Shown: positions 17,435 through 26,120, counted from the stretch's first letter. The stretch: DNA of 64,000 bases from Acidimicrobiaceae bacterium (GCA_020637295.1 JACJWF010000001.1:703056-767055); one strand, 5' to 3'. Translations and numbers: made by a program. The notes: a model not told the origin generated them from the letters alone.

Positions 17435-18796
17435 TCAGAGTTTGATCGATCCCCACGTACAGTCGTCTGGCAGGAGACCGCCATGTGTCTGGCAGACCCT
17501 CCAGTCGAGAAGACTGATTGGAGCACCGCAAGGTTCGATGAGCGCCGTGCGAGAAACCGGGTCAGCCTCGTCAGTCCCGTCGATCCTTACGCGGGCGCAT
17601 CCGTTAACCGACACTTCAACATATGGTCGGTCTTCGTTTCCGGGTCGGGTATCGAGTAGCTCGCAGTCGAGTTCAAACCCCACCTGCAGCTCGTCCTCGC
17701 CGATGGGAATCCGCGAGGTGCAGACGACCTCGGTCTGCTTGATCGAGTCCTCGAACGTCAACGGCTGAGTCTCTGAGCCTGACCAGAGCAGAATGATCGC
17801 GAGAGCAATGGCAAGCCCAACTGCCCCGAGAAGCGCGGCGATCGACTTGGCGCTGAGATGGCCGTCGTGCCCGCTCGGCCGATCGGAATTGCCGTCATCG
17901 TTCCGGAAATTGGGAGCTTCACGCTGGCTCTCTTCGGCGGTCTCATGCGGGTGGGCGTCCTTCTGGGCGTTGGACTCCGTCGGTCGGGGACTGGTGACCG
18001 TCCACGGCGCGTGGCCGGGAGCCAGTCCCCTTCTGCGGAGCCGACTTTCGGCGCGACTGACCTGCGCGTCGAGCCAGGCTGCACTCTTGACCGCGTAGCT
18101 CAGGCCAGCGTCCGCTGAGTGCCTGCGTATGGAGGCCGAGACCGTGACAAGCGCCACGCACGTGTGGAAGTAGAAGAGGGCGTCTGCGTCCGTGACGGGG
18201 TCCGAGCGCAGGACCTCCTGCACTGCCCGTAACGATCGGTACACCTGGCATGCCTCCCCCAGGCGCGTGCGAAGGTCTGTAGTCCAGGACGCTGACTCGA
18301 GTCGATGCGCTGTGGTTGGCCACGACGTCATTCTGCTGGCCGCCCGGGCGCGGAGCGGTGCCGCCCGCTTCGACCAGTATTCCGGGCCATAGGGCATCTG
18401 TTCGTCGGTGTTGCCTGGACTAGGTCGCCCAGACGGATTCTCCGACAGCCAGGTGGCCGCAGTCATGAGAGTTGCCTTCACCCCGTCCTGGAGACTTCCT
18501 GGGCAGTCCCAGCCATCTACCTGGTTGATCGCCTCTTCAAGCGCCTTCGCCACAGAGTCAACGGTGGGCTTGGATCGAAGCAACGTGTCCAGCACGAGGA
18601 TTCGGTCGTAACCCGCACGATCTCTTGAGTTCAGGAGGATGCGACGGGCCGCATCGACCAGGAGGAAGGCCTCGTGGGTGCCTCCAACGTCCGGATGGAC
18701 CCGCTTGACAGCCGTCTTGTATCCGGCCCGGATCTCGTCGGGTTCGGCGGTCTGCGAGACGCCGAGTACCCGGTAGAGATCAACGACGCCTGGCAC
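17435..18796 (-). CDS. J-domain membrane protein with extracytoplasmic cysteine-rich tail
   Basis: This is a 453-residue protein. Residues 1-65 form a DnaJ domain (DLYRVLGVSQTAEPDEIRAG) with the HPD tripeptide at 34-36 that stimulates Hsp70 ATPase. A helical middle and a charged linker lead to one transmembrane helix at about 318-338 (IAALLGAVGLAIALAIILLW). The last ~115 residues would lie outside the cell and contain six cysteines, enough for three disulfides. This tethers a J domain inside the membrane to an unknown outer domain. The start is GTG. A normal DnaJ zinc-finger region is absent, so it is not the housekeeping DnaJ. Confidence 0.85.
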   Translation of the reverse strand: MPGVVDLYRVLGVSQTAEPDEIRAGYKTAVKRVHPDVGGTHEAFLLVDAARRILLNSRDRAGYDRILVLDTLLRSKPTVDSVAKALEEAINQVDGWDCPGSLQDGVKATLMTAATWLSENPSGRPSPGNTDEQMPYGPEYWSKRAAPLRARAASRMTSWPTTAHRLESASWTTDLRTRLGEACQVYRSLRAVQEVLRSDPVTDADALFYFHTCVALVTVSASIRRHSADAGLSYAVKSAAWLDAQVSRAESRLRRRGLAPGHAPWTVTSPRPTESNAQKDAHPHETAEESQREAPNFRNDDGNSDRPSGHDGHLSAKSIAALLGAVGLAIALAIILLWSGSETQPLTFEDSIKQTEVVCTSRIPIGEDELQVGFELDCELLDTRPGNEDRPYVEVSVNGCARVRIDGTDEADPVSRTALIEPCGAPISLLDWRVCQTHGGLLPDDCTWGSIKL

Positions 18797-18833
18797 TCTT
18801 CACCGCCTGGTCAACCCCGGACTGCAACACCGT

Positions 18834-19154
18834 CTAGACCGTCGCCGAGTCGCACGCCGCCATTTCAGCGGGGCCGTTGAGCGGCTCCAGGTGGAAGATC
18901 CGGTCGGTGGACAGCCACCAGCCCTGAGCGCCCGACGTGTTGAGGCGGTACACCCGATCCCCGTTCGGACATTCGTTCCACATAGCGGCGGTAAGGACCC
19001 GTTGGCCATTCGCCACGACGCAGGTGACCTCGCCCTCAGGCATGACCACGCCGTCTTCAATGGTTGGACAGGATGAACTGTCAGACGAAGCCGACCCGCC
19101 ACAGGCGCCGAGGGCCAGAAGGACAGCGATGATCGCGACCGATCGGTGGAACAC
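18834..19154 (-). CDS. small secreted lipoprotein, unknown function
   Basis: This 106-residue protein has a hydrophobic signal segment and lipobox LGACG, followed by a serine-rich linker and a small cysteine-containing domain (SCPTIEDGVVMPEGEVTC, then NECPNGDRVYRL). The mature part resembles no family I know. The GTG start lies six bases after TAGTGT on the minus strand, suggesting a leaderless transcript. Confidence 0.75.
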   Translation of the reverse strand: MFHRSVAIIAVLLALGACGGSASSDSSSCPTIEDGVVMPEGEVTCVVANGQRVLTAAMWNECPNGDRVYRLNTSGAQGWWLSTDRIFHLEPLNGPAEMAACDSATV

Positions 19155-19250
19155 GGACGAACACTAACGGCCGCCGATCAGCAGCTGTAAGGGATGCCCT
19201 GGATCTGCTGATAGCTAGCCAAGGGTTGGGGAGCGGAGGCAGGGTCGGCG

Positions 19251-19377
19251 CTACCCAACAGGAATCACAGCGAGCATCCCATCCATGAAGGTGGGGGATC
19301 CGGCGTAACTGGTGCACTCGATACCGATGGTGCCCAGGGAGTCGAGTCGCATCAAGCGGAAGGCCCGCGTGCTGTTG
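19251..19377 (-). pseudogene. 3' end of collagen-like secreted protein gene, cut off by IS21
   Basis: These bases encode the last 40 or so residues of the secreted protein whose start lies at 22705: STRAFRLMRLDSLGTIGIE and on to a stop at 19251. The left copy of the 6-bp target duplication is 19372-19377. Removing the IS21 element and one copy of the duplication restores a single 296-residue frame. Confidence 0.9.
19372..19377. repeat. left target-site duplication of the IS21 element
   Basis: CTGTTG, repeated exactly at 21936-21941 on the other side of the element. Confidence 0.88.
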
Positions 19378-19574
19378 TGTCGGCGGCCATGAGATCCTGC
19401 CCGCAGGCGGTCACGAGACTGCCCGTTGGTGGCCAACGGTTTTGCCCGCTGGCGGTCAGTGGTTCTGCCCTCGTTGAAGTACCCCTGCCATGTGGCGCGC
19501 ATCCGCGTCGGTGGTGTCCCTCCCGGTTCGACTGGTTGTCGCCAGACAAGCCAGCCGGGACCGGGAGGGACAAG

Positions 19575-21065
19575 TTGAAGTCTTACGAGGAGATCATGGA
19601 AATCTTGGAAGCGTTCGCGTTGACGAACTCCTATCGGGCGGCCGGCGAACTCGCCGGCTGCTCTCACCACACTGTCGAGCACTGGGTGATGATGCGCGAC
19701 AAGGGCTTGCTGCCCGACGGGATCGCGCCGGTGGAGCGACCGAAGTTGATCGACGGGTTCATGCCCAAGGTCGAGGAGTGGGTCGAACGATCGGGCGGTC
19801 GGGTCCGCGGCGATGTCGTGTTTGACAAGCTTGTCGCGCTCGGGTTCGAGGGGTCGGATCGCACTGTCCGCCGGGCGTTGGCCGGCGTGAAGTTGAACTG
19901 GAAAGCCGGCCGCCGACGCGTCTACCGGCCTTGGGTTGTCGAGCCGGGGATGTGGGCCCAGTGGGACTGGGGTCACGGCCCCAGGATCAATGGCCGTCAG
20001 ACTTGGCTGTTCTGCGCGTGGCTCGCCTGGTGCCGCTTCCGGGTCGTGTTCCCGGTGTGGGACAAGACGCTGCCGACGGTGATCGCCTGCTTGGACAGGT
20101 CGATGCGAGCGTTCGGTGGTGTGCCGACCTACTGGTTGACGGACAACGAGAAGACCGTCTCCACCGGGCATGTGGCTGGGATCGCCGTTCGGCATCCGTT
20201 GATCGTGCAGGTCGGCCACCACTACGGGGTCACGATCACCACGTGCGTTCCAGCAGACCCTGAGAGCAAGGGTGGTGTCGAACGCACCGTTCAGATCGCG
20301 AAGGCCGATCTCGTGCCGACCGACACCAACCTGCGCGACGACTACGCCAGTTGGGGCGAGCTCGTCGACGCGTGCGACGCGTTCATGGACAAGGTCAACA
20401 GTCGTGAGCATCGGATCACCCGGCGCCCACCGGTCGAGATGCTGGCCGAGGAACGGGCACGGTTGCATCGTCTGCCGGACGTGGCGTTCACCGCGGCGTT
20501 CGGGGAGACCCGCAAGGTGTCATGGACCTCGACGATCAGCTTCGGCGGCGTGACCTACTCGGTTCCGCACACCCTCGCCGAACAGGTCGTGTGGGTCCGT
20601 GTTGACGGCGACGAGATCGTCGCCACGCACGTCGCTGTGTCAGGCCCGGTCGAAGTCGCCCGACATCTGCGGTCCACGCCCGGCAACCCGCGGATCGATG
20701 ACGCCCACTACCCGCCACGCCCGGCCGGCGCGTTGGCCCGCGAACCACGACCGGGCAACGCTGCCGAAGCTGAGTTCTTGGCGCTCGGTGACGGCGCACG
20801 GATGTGGCTCGTCGAGGCCGCCGCCGCAGGCACGTCTCGTGTGAAGGTGAAGATGGCCGAAGCGGTGCAGCTCTCGCTGCTCCACGGTGTCGACAGGGTC
20901 GACTGGGCACTCGGACACGCCGCGATGTTCGAACGGTTCGGCGACGGTGATCTCGCCTCGATCCTCGCCGCGCACCCCGTCGGCCAACAACGACGTGTCG
21001 ACGAAGAACACTCGATGCAACCATCCACGGCCGCGTGGGCGAACTTCGGTGAGGTCGCGTCATGA
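19575..21065 (+). CDS. istA: IS21-family transposase IstA
   Basis: This DDE transposase has 496 residues from a TTG start at 19575 with GGGAGGGA five bases upstream (an ATG at 19595 is out of the reading frame). The N-terminal helix-turn-helix (MEILEAFALTNSYRAAGELA) is followed by the catalytic core with acidic residues in WAQWDWGHGPRIN, YWLTDNEKTVS and PESKGGVERTV, and a C-terminal beta-barrel region. It acts with the IstB ATPase to cut and join the IS21 ends. The stop overlaps the istB start (ATGA). Confidence 0.95.
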   Translation: MKSYEEIMEILEAFALTNSYRAAGELAGCSHHTVEHWVMMRDKGLLPDGIAPVERPKLIDGFMPKVEEWVERSGGRVRGDVVFDKLVALGFEGSDRTVRRALAGVKLNWKAGRRRVYRPWVVEPGMWAQWDWGHGPRINGRQTWLFCAWLAWCRFRVVFPVWDKTLPTVIACLDRSMRAFGGVPTYWLTDNEKTVSTGHVAGIAVRHPLIVQVGHHYGVTITTCVPADPESKGGVERTVQIAKADLVPTDTNLRDDYASWGELVDACDAFMDKVNSREHRITRRPPVEMLAEERARLHRLPDVAFTAAFGETRKVSWTSTISFGGVTYSVPHTLAEQVVWVRVDGDEIVATHVAVSGPVEVARHLRSTPGNPRIDDAHYPPRPAGALAREPRPGNAAEAEFLALGDGARMWLVEAAAAGTSRVKVKMAEAVQLSLLHGVDRVDWALGHAAMFERFGDGDLASILAAHPVGQQRRVDEEHSMQPSTAAWANFGEVAS

Positions 21066-21835
21066 CCGCCGCCACGACCGCTCCGATCGATGACGTCGTC
21101 GATCTGTTGCGTCAGTTGCATCTGCCGCACATGCGCCGACACGCACCCGACGTGCTCGCGACAGCGAAAGCCCAGAGATGGGATCCAGCCGAAGCCGTCC
21201 GGGCGTTGCTCACCGAGGAACTCGCCGGTCGGCGGGCGTCATCGATCAACATCCGTCGCAACGCAGCCGGGTTCCCGACCGGCAAGACCTTCGACACCTG
21301 GGACGAGACCGTGTCATCGATCCCCGCCCCGACACAACGTTCGTTGACGTCGTTGGAGTGGGTCGATCGGCACGAGAACCTCGTCGTCTGCGGACCGTCG
21401 GGCACCGGCAAGACCCACCTCCTCGAAGCACTCGGGCATGCGGCGATCGGACACGGCTGCCATGTCCACTGGTTCTCCCTCGAGACCCTCGGCGCGCTGA
21501 TCAACCGCCACCGCATCGACGACAGCACCAACCGAGCGATCAAGAAGATCATGCGCGCCGACCTGATCTGCATCGACGACATCGGACTGCTCCCCGTCAC
21601 CACCGAGACCGCCGAAGCGCTCTACCGCGTCGTCGACGCCGCCTACGAGAAACGCTCCATCGCGCTCTCATCGAACCTCCATCCGGCCGGCTTCGACGAA
21701 CTCATGCCCAAGACGATCGCCAACGCCACCGTCGACCGGCTACTCCACCACGCCCACGTCGTCATCACCACCGGCGACTCCATCCGCCTCACCCAAGCAA
21801 CCCGAGGCAAAGGGGTGAGGCCACTGACGAACTGA
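21062..21835 (+). CDS. istB: IS21 helper ATPase IstB
   Basis: This 257-residue AAA+ ATPase is related to DnaA/DnaC. It has an N-terminal helical domain, Walker A GPSGTGKT, Walker B LICIDDIGLLPV and a sensor region SSNLHPAGFDELM. IstB assembles on target DNA and presents it to IstA. It overlaps istA by 4 bases. Confidence 0.96.
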   Translation: MTAATTAPIDDVVDLLRQLHLPHMRRHAPDVLATAKAQRWDPAEAVRALLTEELAGRRASSINIRRNAAGFPTGKTFDTWDETVSSIPAPTQRSLTSLEWVDRHENLVVCGPSGTGKTHLLEALGHAAIGHGCHVHWFSLETLGALINRHRIDDSTNRAIKKIMRADLICIDDIGLLPVTTETAEALYRVVDAAYEKRSIALSSNLHPAGFDELMPKTIANATVDRLLHHAHVVITTGDSIRLTQATRGKGVRPLTN

Positions 21836-21935
21836 CCTACCGGGCAGAACCACCGGCCATCAGTGGGCAACTCTGATGGCCACCAACGGGCAGAACCACC
21901 GACCGCCTACGGGCAGATCCTGCTGACCCTTGACA

Positions 21936-21941
21936 CTGTTG
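21936..21941. repeat. right target-site duplication of the IS21 element
   Basis: CTGTTG, identical to 19372-19377. Confidence 0.88.
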
Positions 21942-22705
21942 AACGAGTCGTTCGTGTATCTGCCGAGGTACTTCGGTACCGGGTACTGCGGGTTCGTCGG
22001 GTTAATCACTGCGTAGCACTCGACCATGCCGCCGGTTACGTACGCCTCAAGAAGAATCTCGTAGCGGCCAGGGGGCAGATCCGGAATCGACACACTCCAC
22101 ACACCACTGCTCGGCGCAAGTCCGTAGAACTCAACAGACTTGCCGCCCGGACCGGCGGGGCCAGTAGGGCCTTCCGGTCCAGCGGGACCTTCCGGACCAG
22201 GAGGTCCGGCGGCCTGCAACTGGTAATAGCCAACGATGTCGGCGATGACGTTCACGGTCCCGGCGTTGTTGAAGAACGAGACACGCCCGTCTGCGGAGAG
22301 AGCGACGGTCACGGCGTTCGGTGTCGGCCCTGCACCGGCTAACCAGTTCAGGCTCGACGCGGTCGGACGCTCCTTATCGGTAGGGAACACGGTGAGGAAG
22401 CTCTTGGCCGTCCCGTTCACGGCAGTCACGTTCAACGAGACGGCGACAGCGGCCGTCGGGATGGTGCAGTACCCATTCGTCCCCCACACCACTGCCGAGT
22501 ATGTCTCGGCCGCTCCGAGAGGGACCGTTCGGGGACCGACACCAGGGTCACGCGTATCCATCAGCCGGCATGGGACGACCGGCACGAACGATGTCGGCGA
22601 CGGCGATTCGGCCGCCCTTGCGACCATGACAACACCGCCACCAAGCGCCACTGCGATCGCGGCCCCGATCGCCGCCCACCTTGAGCGAAGTAGCGAACCG
22701 TCCAT
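21936..22705 (-). pseudogene. 5' part of secreted collagen-like protein gene, truncated by IS21
   Basis: The N-terminal signal peptide (AAIGAAIAVALGGGVVMVARA) is followed by a domain with the motifs VPVVPCRLMDTRDPGVG, AVAVSLNVTAVNG and VNVIADIVGYYQ, a module common in secreted proteins of Acidimicrobiia. A short collagen-like run (GPPGPEGPAGPEGPTGPAGP) and a beta-rich C-terminal domain come next. Translation now runs through the target duplication into the IS21 end. With the 19251-19371 segment the ancestral protein is 296 residues. It is probably an extracellular surface or adhesion-type protein. Confidence 0.88.
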
Positions 22706-22875
22706 CGACTCCGCCTTCCTCTGCTAGCCCGATACCAACGACTCTAAGTCGCTCATCAGCCACGGCGACAACACGAACCTGCCGCCTCGACCTTGGTGGT
22801 GGCACTTGCGTCTCCGACTGTCATTCGGCGGCACCTGCCGATGCCTGATCGACGGTGGGCAAGACTGATTCAGTC

Positions 22876-23322
22876 ATGACCAAGGCTGACATCCTGGACA
22901 AGTGGATTGAGATCCACGGCTTGCTGACGGCTGAGCAGCGCTCGTCGTTTCTCACCAAGCCTGAACTCGACGTGCTTGCTTGGCTTCCGGACGCCGCGGT
23001 GCTCTACGGACTCAGCCGATCGCCGAAACTGGCAGAGGCGGCGAGGCTCGCCCAGCGCGATGGTTGGTGGTTCGCGGGCCAGGCGTGCGAACCGGACAAC
23101 ATCGAGTGGTGCGCCCGCTGCAAGCCGACGGGATATCCGACGACCGTGTACATGACCCAGGGCTGGAGTAGCGCCTTCCATCGATCGGCAACCTGCAACA
23201 TGCTGACGGCGGGCCAACGATTCGTTGCGCGTCGGGGTGGCAGCCCGGGCGCAGTGGAACCGGTCCATATCCAGGTCGCGCTCGGCAGCGGGCGGTTCCC
23301 GTGTCAGTCGTGCTTCAGGTGA
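22876..23322 (+). CDS. hypothetical protein with two CxxC pairs (148 aa)
   Basis: The protein (from MTKADILDKWIEIHGLLT) has a helical N-terminal half and two widely spaced CxxC pairs (EWCARCKPTG and FPCQSCF) that may hold one zinc ion. The middle (WWFAGQACEPDNIEWC) is aromatic-rich. Family unknown. An in-frame GTG at 22855 is an alternative start; neither start has a clear ribosome site. Confidence 0.65.
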   Translation: MTKADILDKWIEIHGLLTAEQRSSFLTKPELDVLAWLPDAAVLYGLSRSPKLAEAARLAQRDGWWFAGQACEPDNIEWCARCKPTGYPTTVYMTQGWSSAFHRSATCNMLTAGQRFVARRGGSPGAVEPVHIQVALGSGRFPCQSCFR

Positions 23323-23370
23323 TGACCGCGTCGATGCGTGGGTTGGTGGAGACTTACGCCGATGGCGGAC

Positions 23371-23403
23371 GAGGGATGAACAATCCCTGTGAACCTTGGT
23401 CGG
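23371..23403 (+). repeat. dispersed repeat, copy C (short, diverged)
   Basis: Shares the core GAACAATCCCTG, then GAACCT and GTCGG, with copies A and B. In this copy the core forms a small hairpin GGGAT-GAACA-ATCCC. It lies 48 bases after the preceding stop and 33 bases before the next ATG. Confidence 0.6.
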
Positions 23404-23436
23404 TGACGACCCAGCTTGAGATGACTGTCTGGCAAG

Positions 23437-24156
23437 ATGAGAGCGGTGGATGAGGATGTCGCCGCTGCTACGCGTCTCATTGAGTCGCTTGCGCCCGGCG
23501 ATGGCACGGTGCAGTTCCGGACCCCGCTTGCTGTGGACGAGTGTCGGTGGTTCGTGCTGGCGGTCGAGACGGGGGTCGTCTCGTTCCGCGAGTGCCCGAC
23601 GGAGTGCTTCAGATTCAAGAAGTGGGGCGCCTCAGGTCCGGACCACTTCGATACCCCCGACGGCAAGCCCCGTCATCTGTTCTCCAAGCCGGGTGCACCC
23701 GAGGCCTGGCTGAACAGAGAGTACGTGCCGCATCTCGCTGCATATGCGTACGCCATCCTCGATCGCGGATACGACGGCATCACCAGTTCCTTTTCGCGGT
23801 ATCGAACCTTCAGCCGAGATCTGATCGCCAAGCGGTCGGGTCAGAGCTACGAGACGGACGCCGAGTTCTACGATCGGGACGGTCGAGTGCACCTGCAAAT
23901 CGAGGCCAAGGCCAGCCCATCGCAGACAGCGGCTTTGGCTGCAGCGATCGAGCGACACGGAACTCTCTCGGGTCTTCCAAGTGCTGCGGCGAAGGAGATC
24001 GAGTACGTCCTCGACCTCGCTCCGCGCTCCCTGTGGGTTGTCGGTCCAGGCTCGATCGATCCTCCCACCTTCGTGTACCGAGTTGAGATGAATGGTCCTC
24101 TGGATGCGAGCTTCACGAGGATTGCAGACCTTCCCGCGCCGCCCGGTGATCCGTGA
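23437..24156 (+). CDS. hypothetical protein with possible PD-(D/E)XK-like core
   Basis: This 239-residue soluble protein is not recognised. Residues ~145-165 (YETDAEFYDRDGRVHLQIEA, then KAS) have the acidic residue, turn and E-x-K spacing of PD-(D/E)XK nuclease-fold proteins, followed by a helix (TAALAAAIERHG). That is suggestive only. The rest contains a conserved-looking FRFKKWG-type segment and a beta-rich C-terminus (SLWVVGPGSIDPPTFVYRVE). A weak -10-like GACTGT lies eight bases before the ATG. Confidence 0.65.
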   Translation: MRAVDEDVAAATRLIESLAPGDGTVQFRTPLAVDECRWFVLAVETGVVSFRECPTECFRFKKWGASGPDHFDTPDGKPRHLFSKPGAPEAWLNREYVPHLAAYAYAILDRGYDGITSSFSRYRTFSRDLIAKRSGQSYETDAEFYDRDGRVHLQIEAKASPSQTAALAAAIERHGTLSGLPSAAAKEIEYVLDLAPRSLWVVGPGSIDPPTFVYRVEMNGPLDASFTRIADLPAPPGDP

Positions 24157-24449
24157 ACGTCGTCTCAGCGCGGATCGGCATCAGCGCGTTGGCGGGACTC
24201 GTCGGCCAGCTTCTCAAACTCGGCCAGGAAGGCGTACCGGTGTGGTTCTGCGTAGGTGGACACGCCCGACCGCCGCAGCCTCTTGGCCCACCCGCGGTCG
24301 AGCCGCCCGCCGTGCGATGGCGGGCGGCTCGCGTGTTGGTTGGGATCCTGGACCAGCGGTCGAGTCCTCCACCGGGCCGGACGACTGCCTTGTTTGCTTA
24401 CCCGCAGTTGTTGTTGAGGGACCGTGCGAACGACTCCGCGACGACTCTG
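24157..24449. other. 293-bp intergenic stretch with a possible gene remnant
   Basis: On the minus strand a start-less frame ends at 24165 and encodes RYAFLAEFEKLADESRQR, which looks like a genuine protein C-terminus rather than random sequence. No start codon or family supports a full gene, so it may be a fragment of a lost gene. Nothing else is visible. Confidence 0.4.
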
Positions 24450-25184
24450 TCAGATGCCGCTTGGGCAGCGGTTTCCGGACAGCGGAGCCTTTCCATAGTC
24501 GCCGACGTACCCTTGATACCTGGTCTCGGGGATGGACGTCACCCCCCAGTCCTGCCCGCAGGCAGGTCGGCTGCCGTAGTTGCGGAACTCAATGTGGCTA
24601 TGACGCCCACTCGCATACTTGACCTGGTAGCACGCGGCCCCCGAGTTGAGCGGAAGGTTGGCGATCGTGCCGACCTGCCCACCCCATCTGGCAATCTGGC
24701 CAATTGCCGCCTTGGCGGCAAGATGGCTGAACGTCACCCGGCCAATCGGGTTTCCGCTGTGCCGTACCTCAACCACGGCGTAGTAGCCGCACCGCGCTGC
24801 ATCACCGCTGCCAGCGCCACTGGCAATGATGTGCGTCGTGATCTGGTTGTTGTAAGCGGTGTTCTTCGGAGCGGCGTAGATACGAACGGTGGTACCGGCC
24901 GATCCGTAGTAGTCGAAGGCGACCTGGTTGCCCCCGTGCTGTCCAGGCCGCGTCCCGTCCCTGTACGACCCGGCGAATCCGGCACCGATCCAGACGGGGG
25001 TGTTCGACGTCGCCGCGGTCGCGGGGTCCGGTCCCGCAACGAGTGTCGCAATGAGCAGTGCCGCTACGGCGCGCAGCCCCGACTTGACCACGCTGCCCCT
25101 GCGCGAGCGCGTGGTTCTCGTGAAGACGATGTTGTCGGTCATGTGAGCAGCCTTGACTTTGCTGGGGAACTGGATGGTGTGCAT
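24450..25184 (-). CDS. secreted protein with M23 peptidase-like fold
   Basis: This 244-residue protein has a long basic N-region, then a signal-peptide core (LRAVAALLIATLVAGP) ending near ATAATS. The mature part follows the strand order of M23/lysostaphin-type peptidases: QVAFDYYGSAGTTVRIYA, VEVRHSGNPIGRVTFSHLA and GRHSHIEFRNYG, which carries the HxH of the zinc site. The first zinc motif (normally HxxxD) is not clear (QHGGNQVAFD), so it may be a catalytically altered or inactive member. The ATG at 25184 is chosen because AAGGAG lies seven bases upstream. It is divergent from the helix-turn-helix gene. Confidence 0.75.
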   Translation of the reverse strand: MHTIQFPSKVKAAHMTDNIVFTRTTRSRRGSVVKSGLRAVAALLIATLVAGPDPATAATSNTPVWIGAGFAGSYRDGTRPGQHGGNQVAFDYYGSAGTTVRIYAAPKNTAYNNQITTHIIASGAGSGDAARCGYYAVVEVRHSGNPIGRVTFSHLAAKAAIGQIARWGGQVGTIANLPLNSGAACYQVKYASGRHSHIEFRNYGSRPACGQDWGVTSIPETRYQGYVGDYGKAPLSGNRCPSGI

Positions 25185-25259
25185 TGGGCTTCTCCTTGCT
25201 GTTGGTGGTTGCTTGGCGAGGAGTATCCGCGACGCCGTGTTGATCTCTGCCCACGACGA

Positions 25260-25278
25260 TGTTGCGTGGCATGCAACA
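25260..25278. promoter_or_regulatory. candidate operator between divergent genes
   Basis: TGTTGCGTGGCATGCAACA: 6-base arms (TGTTGC/GCAACA) with a 7-base centre. It lies eight bases before the GTG of the helix-turn-helix gene and in the 102-bp region shared with the divergent secreted-protein gene, so it could be the regulator's own binding site. Confidence 0.4.
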
Positions 25279-25286
25279 ATCTGGAT

Positions 25287-26120
25287 GTGGCAGGGACGGC
25301 AGAGGAACAACTGCGGAATCTGATTCGTGACGGCGTGCGTGGGCTGAACGTCGAGCGCGGAGGTCGCTATCTCAGCGAGATCGCTCGGACAGTCGGAGTT
25401 GACAGGGGAACGGTGTCCAGATGGCACTCAGCTCTTTCGACTCCATCGTTTGAACACTGTGCGGAGCTGACACGGGCGTTTCCGCTGTACTTCGACATGG
25501 ACGTCCTCCGCAACTTGTACGCGCAGGCGAGCGGGGGCAAACTCGCCGATGGGCTAACTGTCGGCCTGACCTCTAGCGACACGACCGACTCCACGTACGA
25601 GCTTGCGCTGCGAAGCCTTCGAGATCCGCCCGCCTCCCGACGTGAACGCGAGATTCTTCATGTCGTTATGCACGTAGACAACGGTCTGGAAGACCAAGCT
25701 GCCGCACTGACCGCCCGCAACCAGCAGGCAGCTCAGGAGTTCCGCGACACCGTCGTTCGCTGCGCTCGAGACGGTTGGCGGATCAGAGTCGTCCTCGCAA
25801 CGGCATCGCATCGACGCTTTGAGTCGCTCACGGGGATGGTCGAGCGTCTCGATGGTCCCGATGTCCACATTCGCGGATATGTAGCTCATCTTCCACCGGT
25901 GATCAGTCCGATCGTGATCGCTCGACGTGACGTGTTACTCGCCTTCGACAGTCTTCATGCCGGTCTTCCCGTGGCAGCAATGGCCATGCGCTCACAAGGA
26001 GCGGTCAGATGGGCCACTGACTACTTCGAGCGATTGTTCGATGACGCGCCGTTTCGCCTGCGTACTCCTCGCGGCCCCAACCGAGAGGAGATCGCAAGAT
26101 TTCACAACCAACTTGAGTGA
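25287..26120 (+). CDS. helix-turn-helix regulator with unknown C-terminal domain
   Basis: This 277-residue protein starts with GTG. An N-terminal helix-turn-helix (RYLSEIARTVGVDRGTVSRW) is followed by a linker and a C-terminal domain of ~170 residues (REREILHVVMHVDNGLEDQA, GWRIRVVLATASHRRFESL, IVIARRDVLLAFDSLHAG). The latter half resembles sensor or phospholipase-D-like regions seen in some regulators, but I cannot name it. It probably controls the divergent secreted-protein gene; a palindrome lies just upstream. Confidence 0.75.
   Translation: MAGTAEEQLRNLIRDGVRGLNVERGGRYLSEIARTVGVDRGTVSRWHSALSTPSFEHCAELTRAFPLYFDMDVLRNLYAQASGGKLADGLTVGLTSSDTTDSTYELALRSLRDPPASRREREILHVVMHVDNGLEDQAAALTARNQQAAQEFRDTVVRCARDGWRIRVVLATASHRRFESLTGMVERLDGPDVHIRGYVAHLPPVISPIVIARRDVLLAFDSLHAGLPVAAMAMRSQGAVRWATDYFERLFDDAPFRLRTPRGPNREEIARFHNQLE

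Larger units (their letters stand above)
19378..21935 (+). mobile_element. IS21-family insertion sequence, complete
   Basis: The element is 2,558 bp long. Both tips begin TGTC (reading inward) and each end carries several copies of a TGCCCGNTGGYGGYCA-like motif at matching spacing, as expected for the multiple transposase-binding sites of IS21-family ends. It encodes istA and istB with overlapping ends and is flanked by the 6-bp duplication CTGTTG. It sits inside a gene for a secreted protein. Confidence 0.93.

Noticed and set aside
24165..24320. Small gene on the minus strand ending AEFEKLADESRQR
   Set aside because: The peptide looks real, but there is no usable start and no family; kept only as a possible remnant.
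24153..25286. 5' extension of the regulator frame at 25287
   Set aside because: It covers the opposite-strand secreted protein gene, which has a signal peptide, ribosome site and M23-like motifs; no domain lies in the extension.
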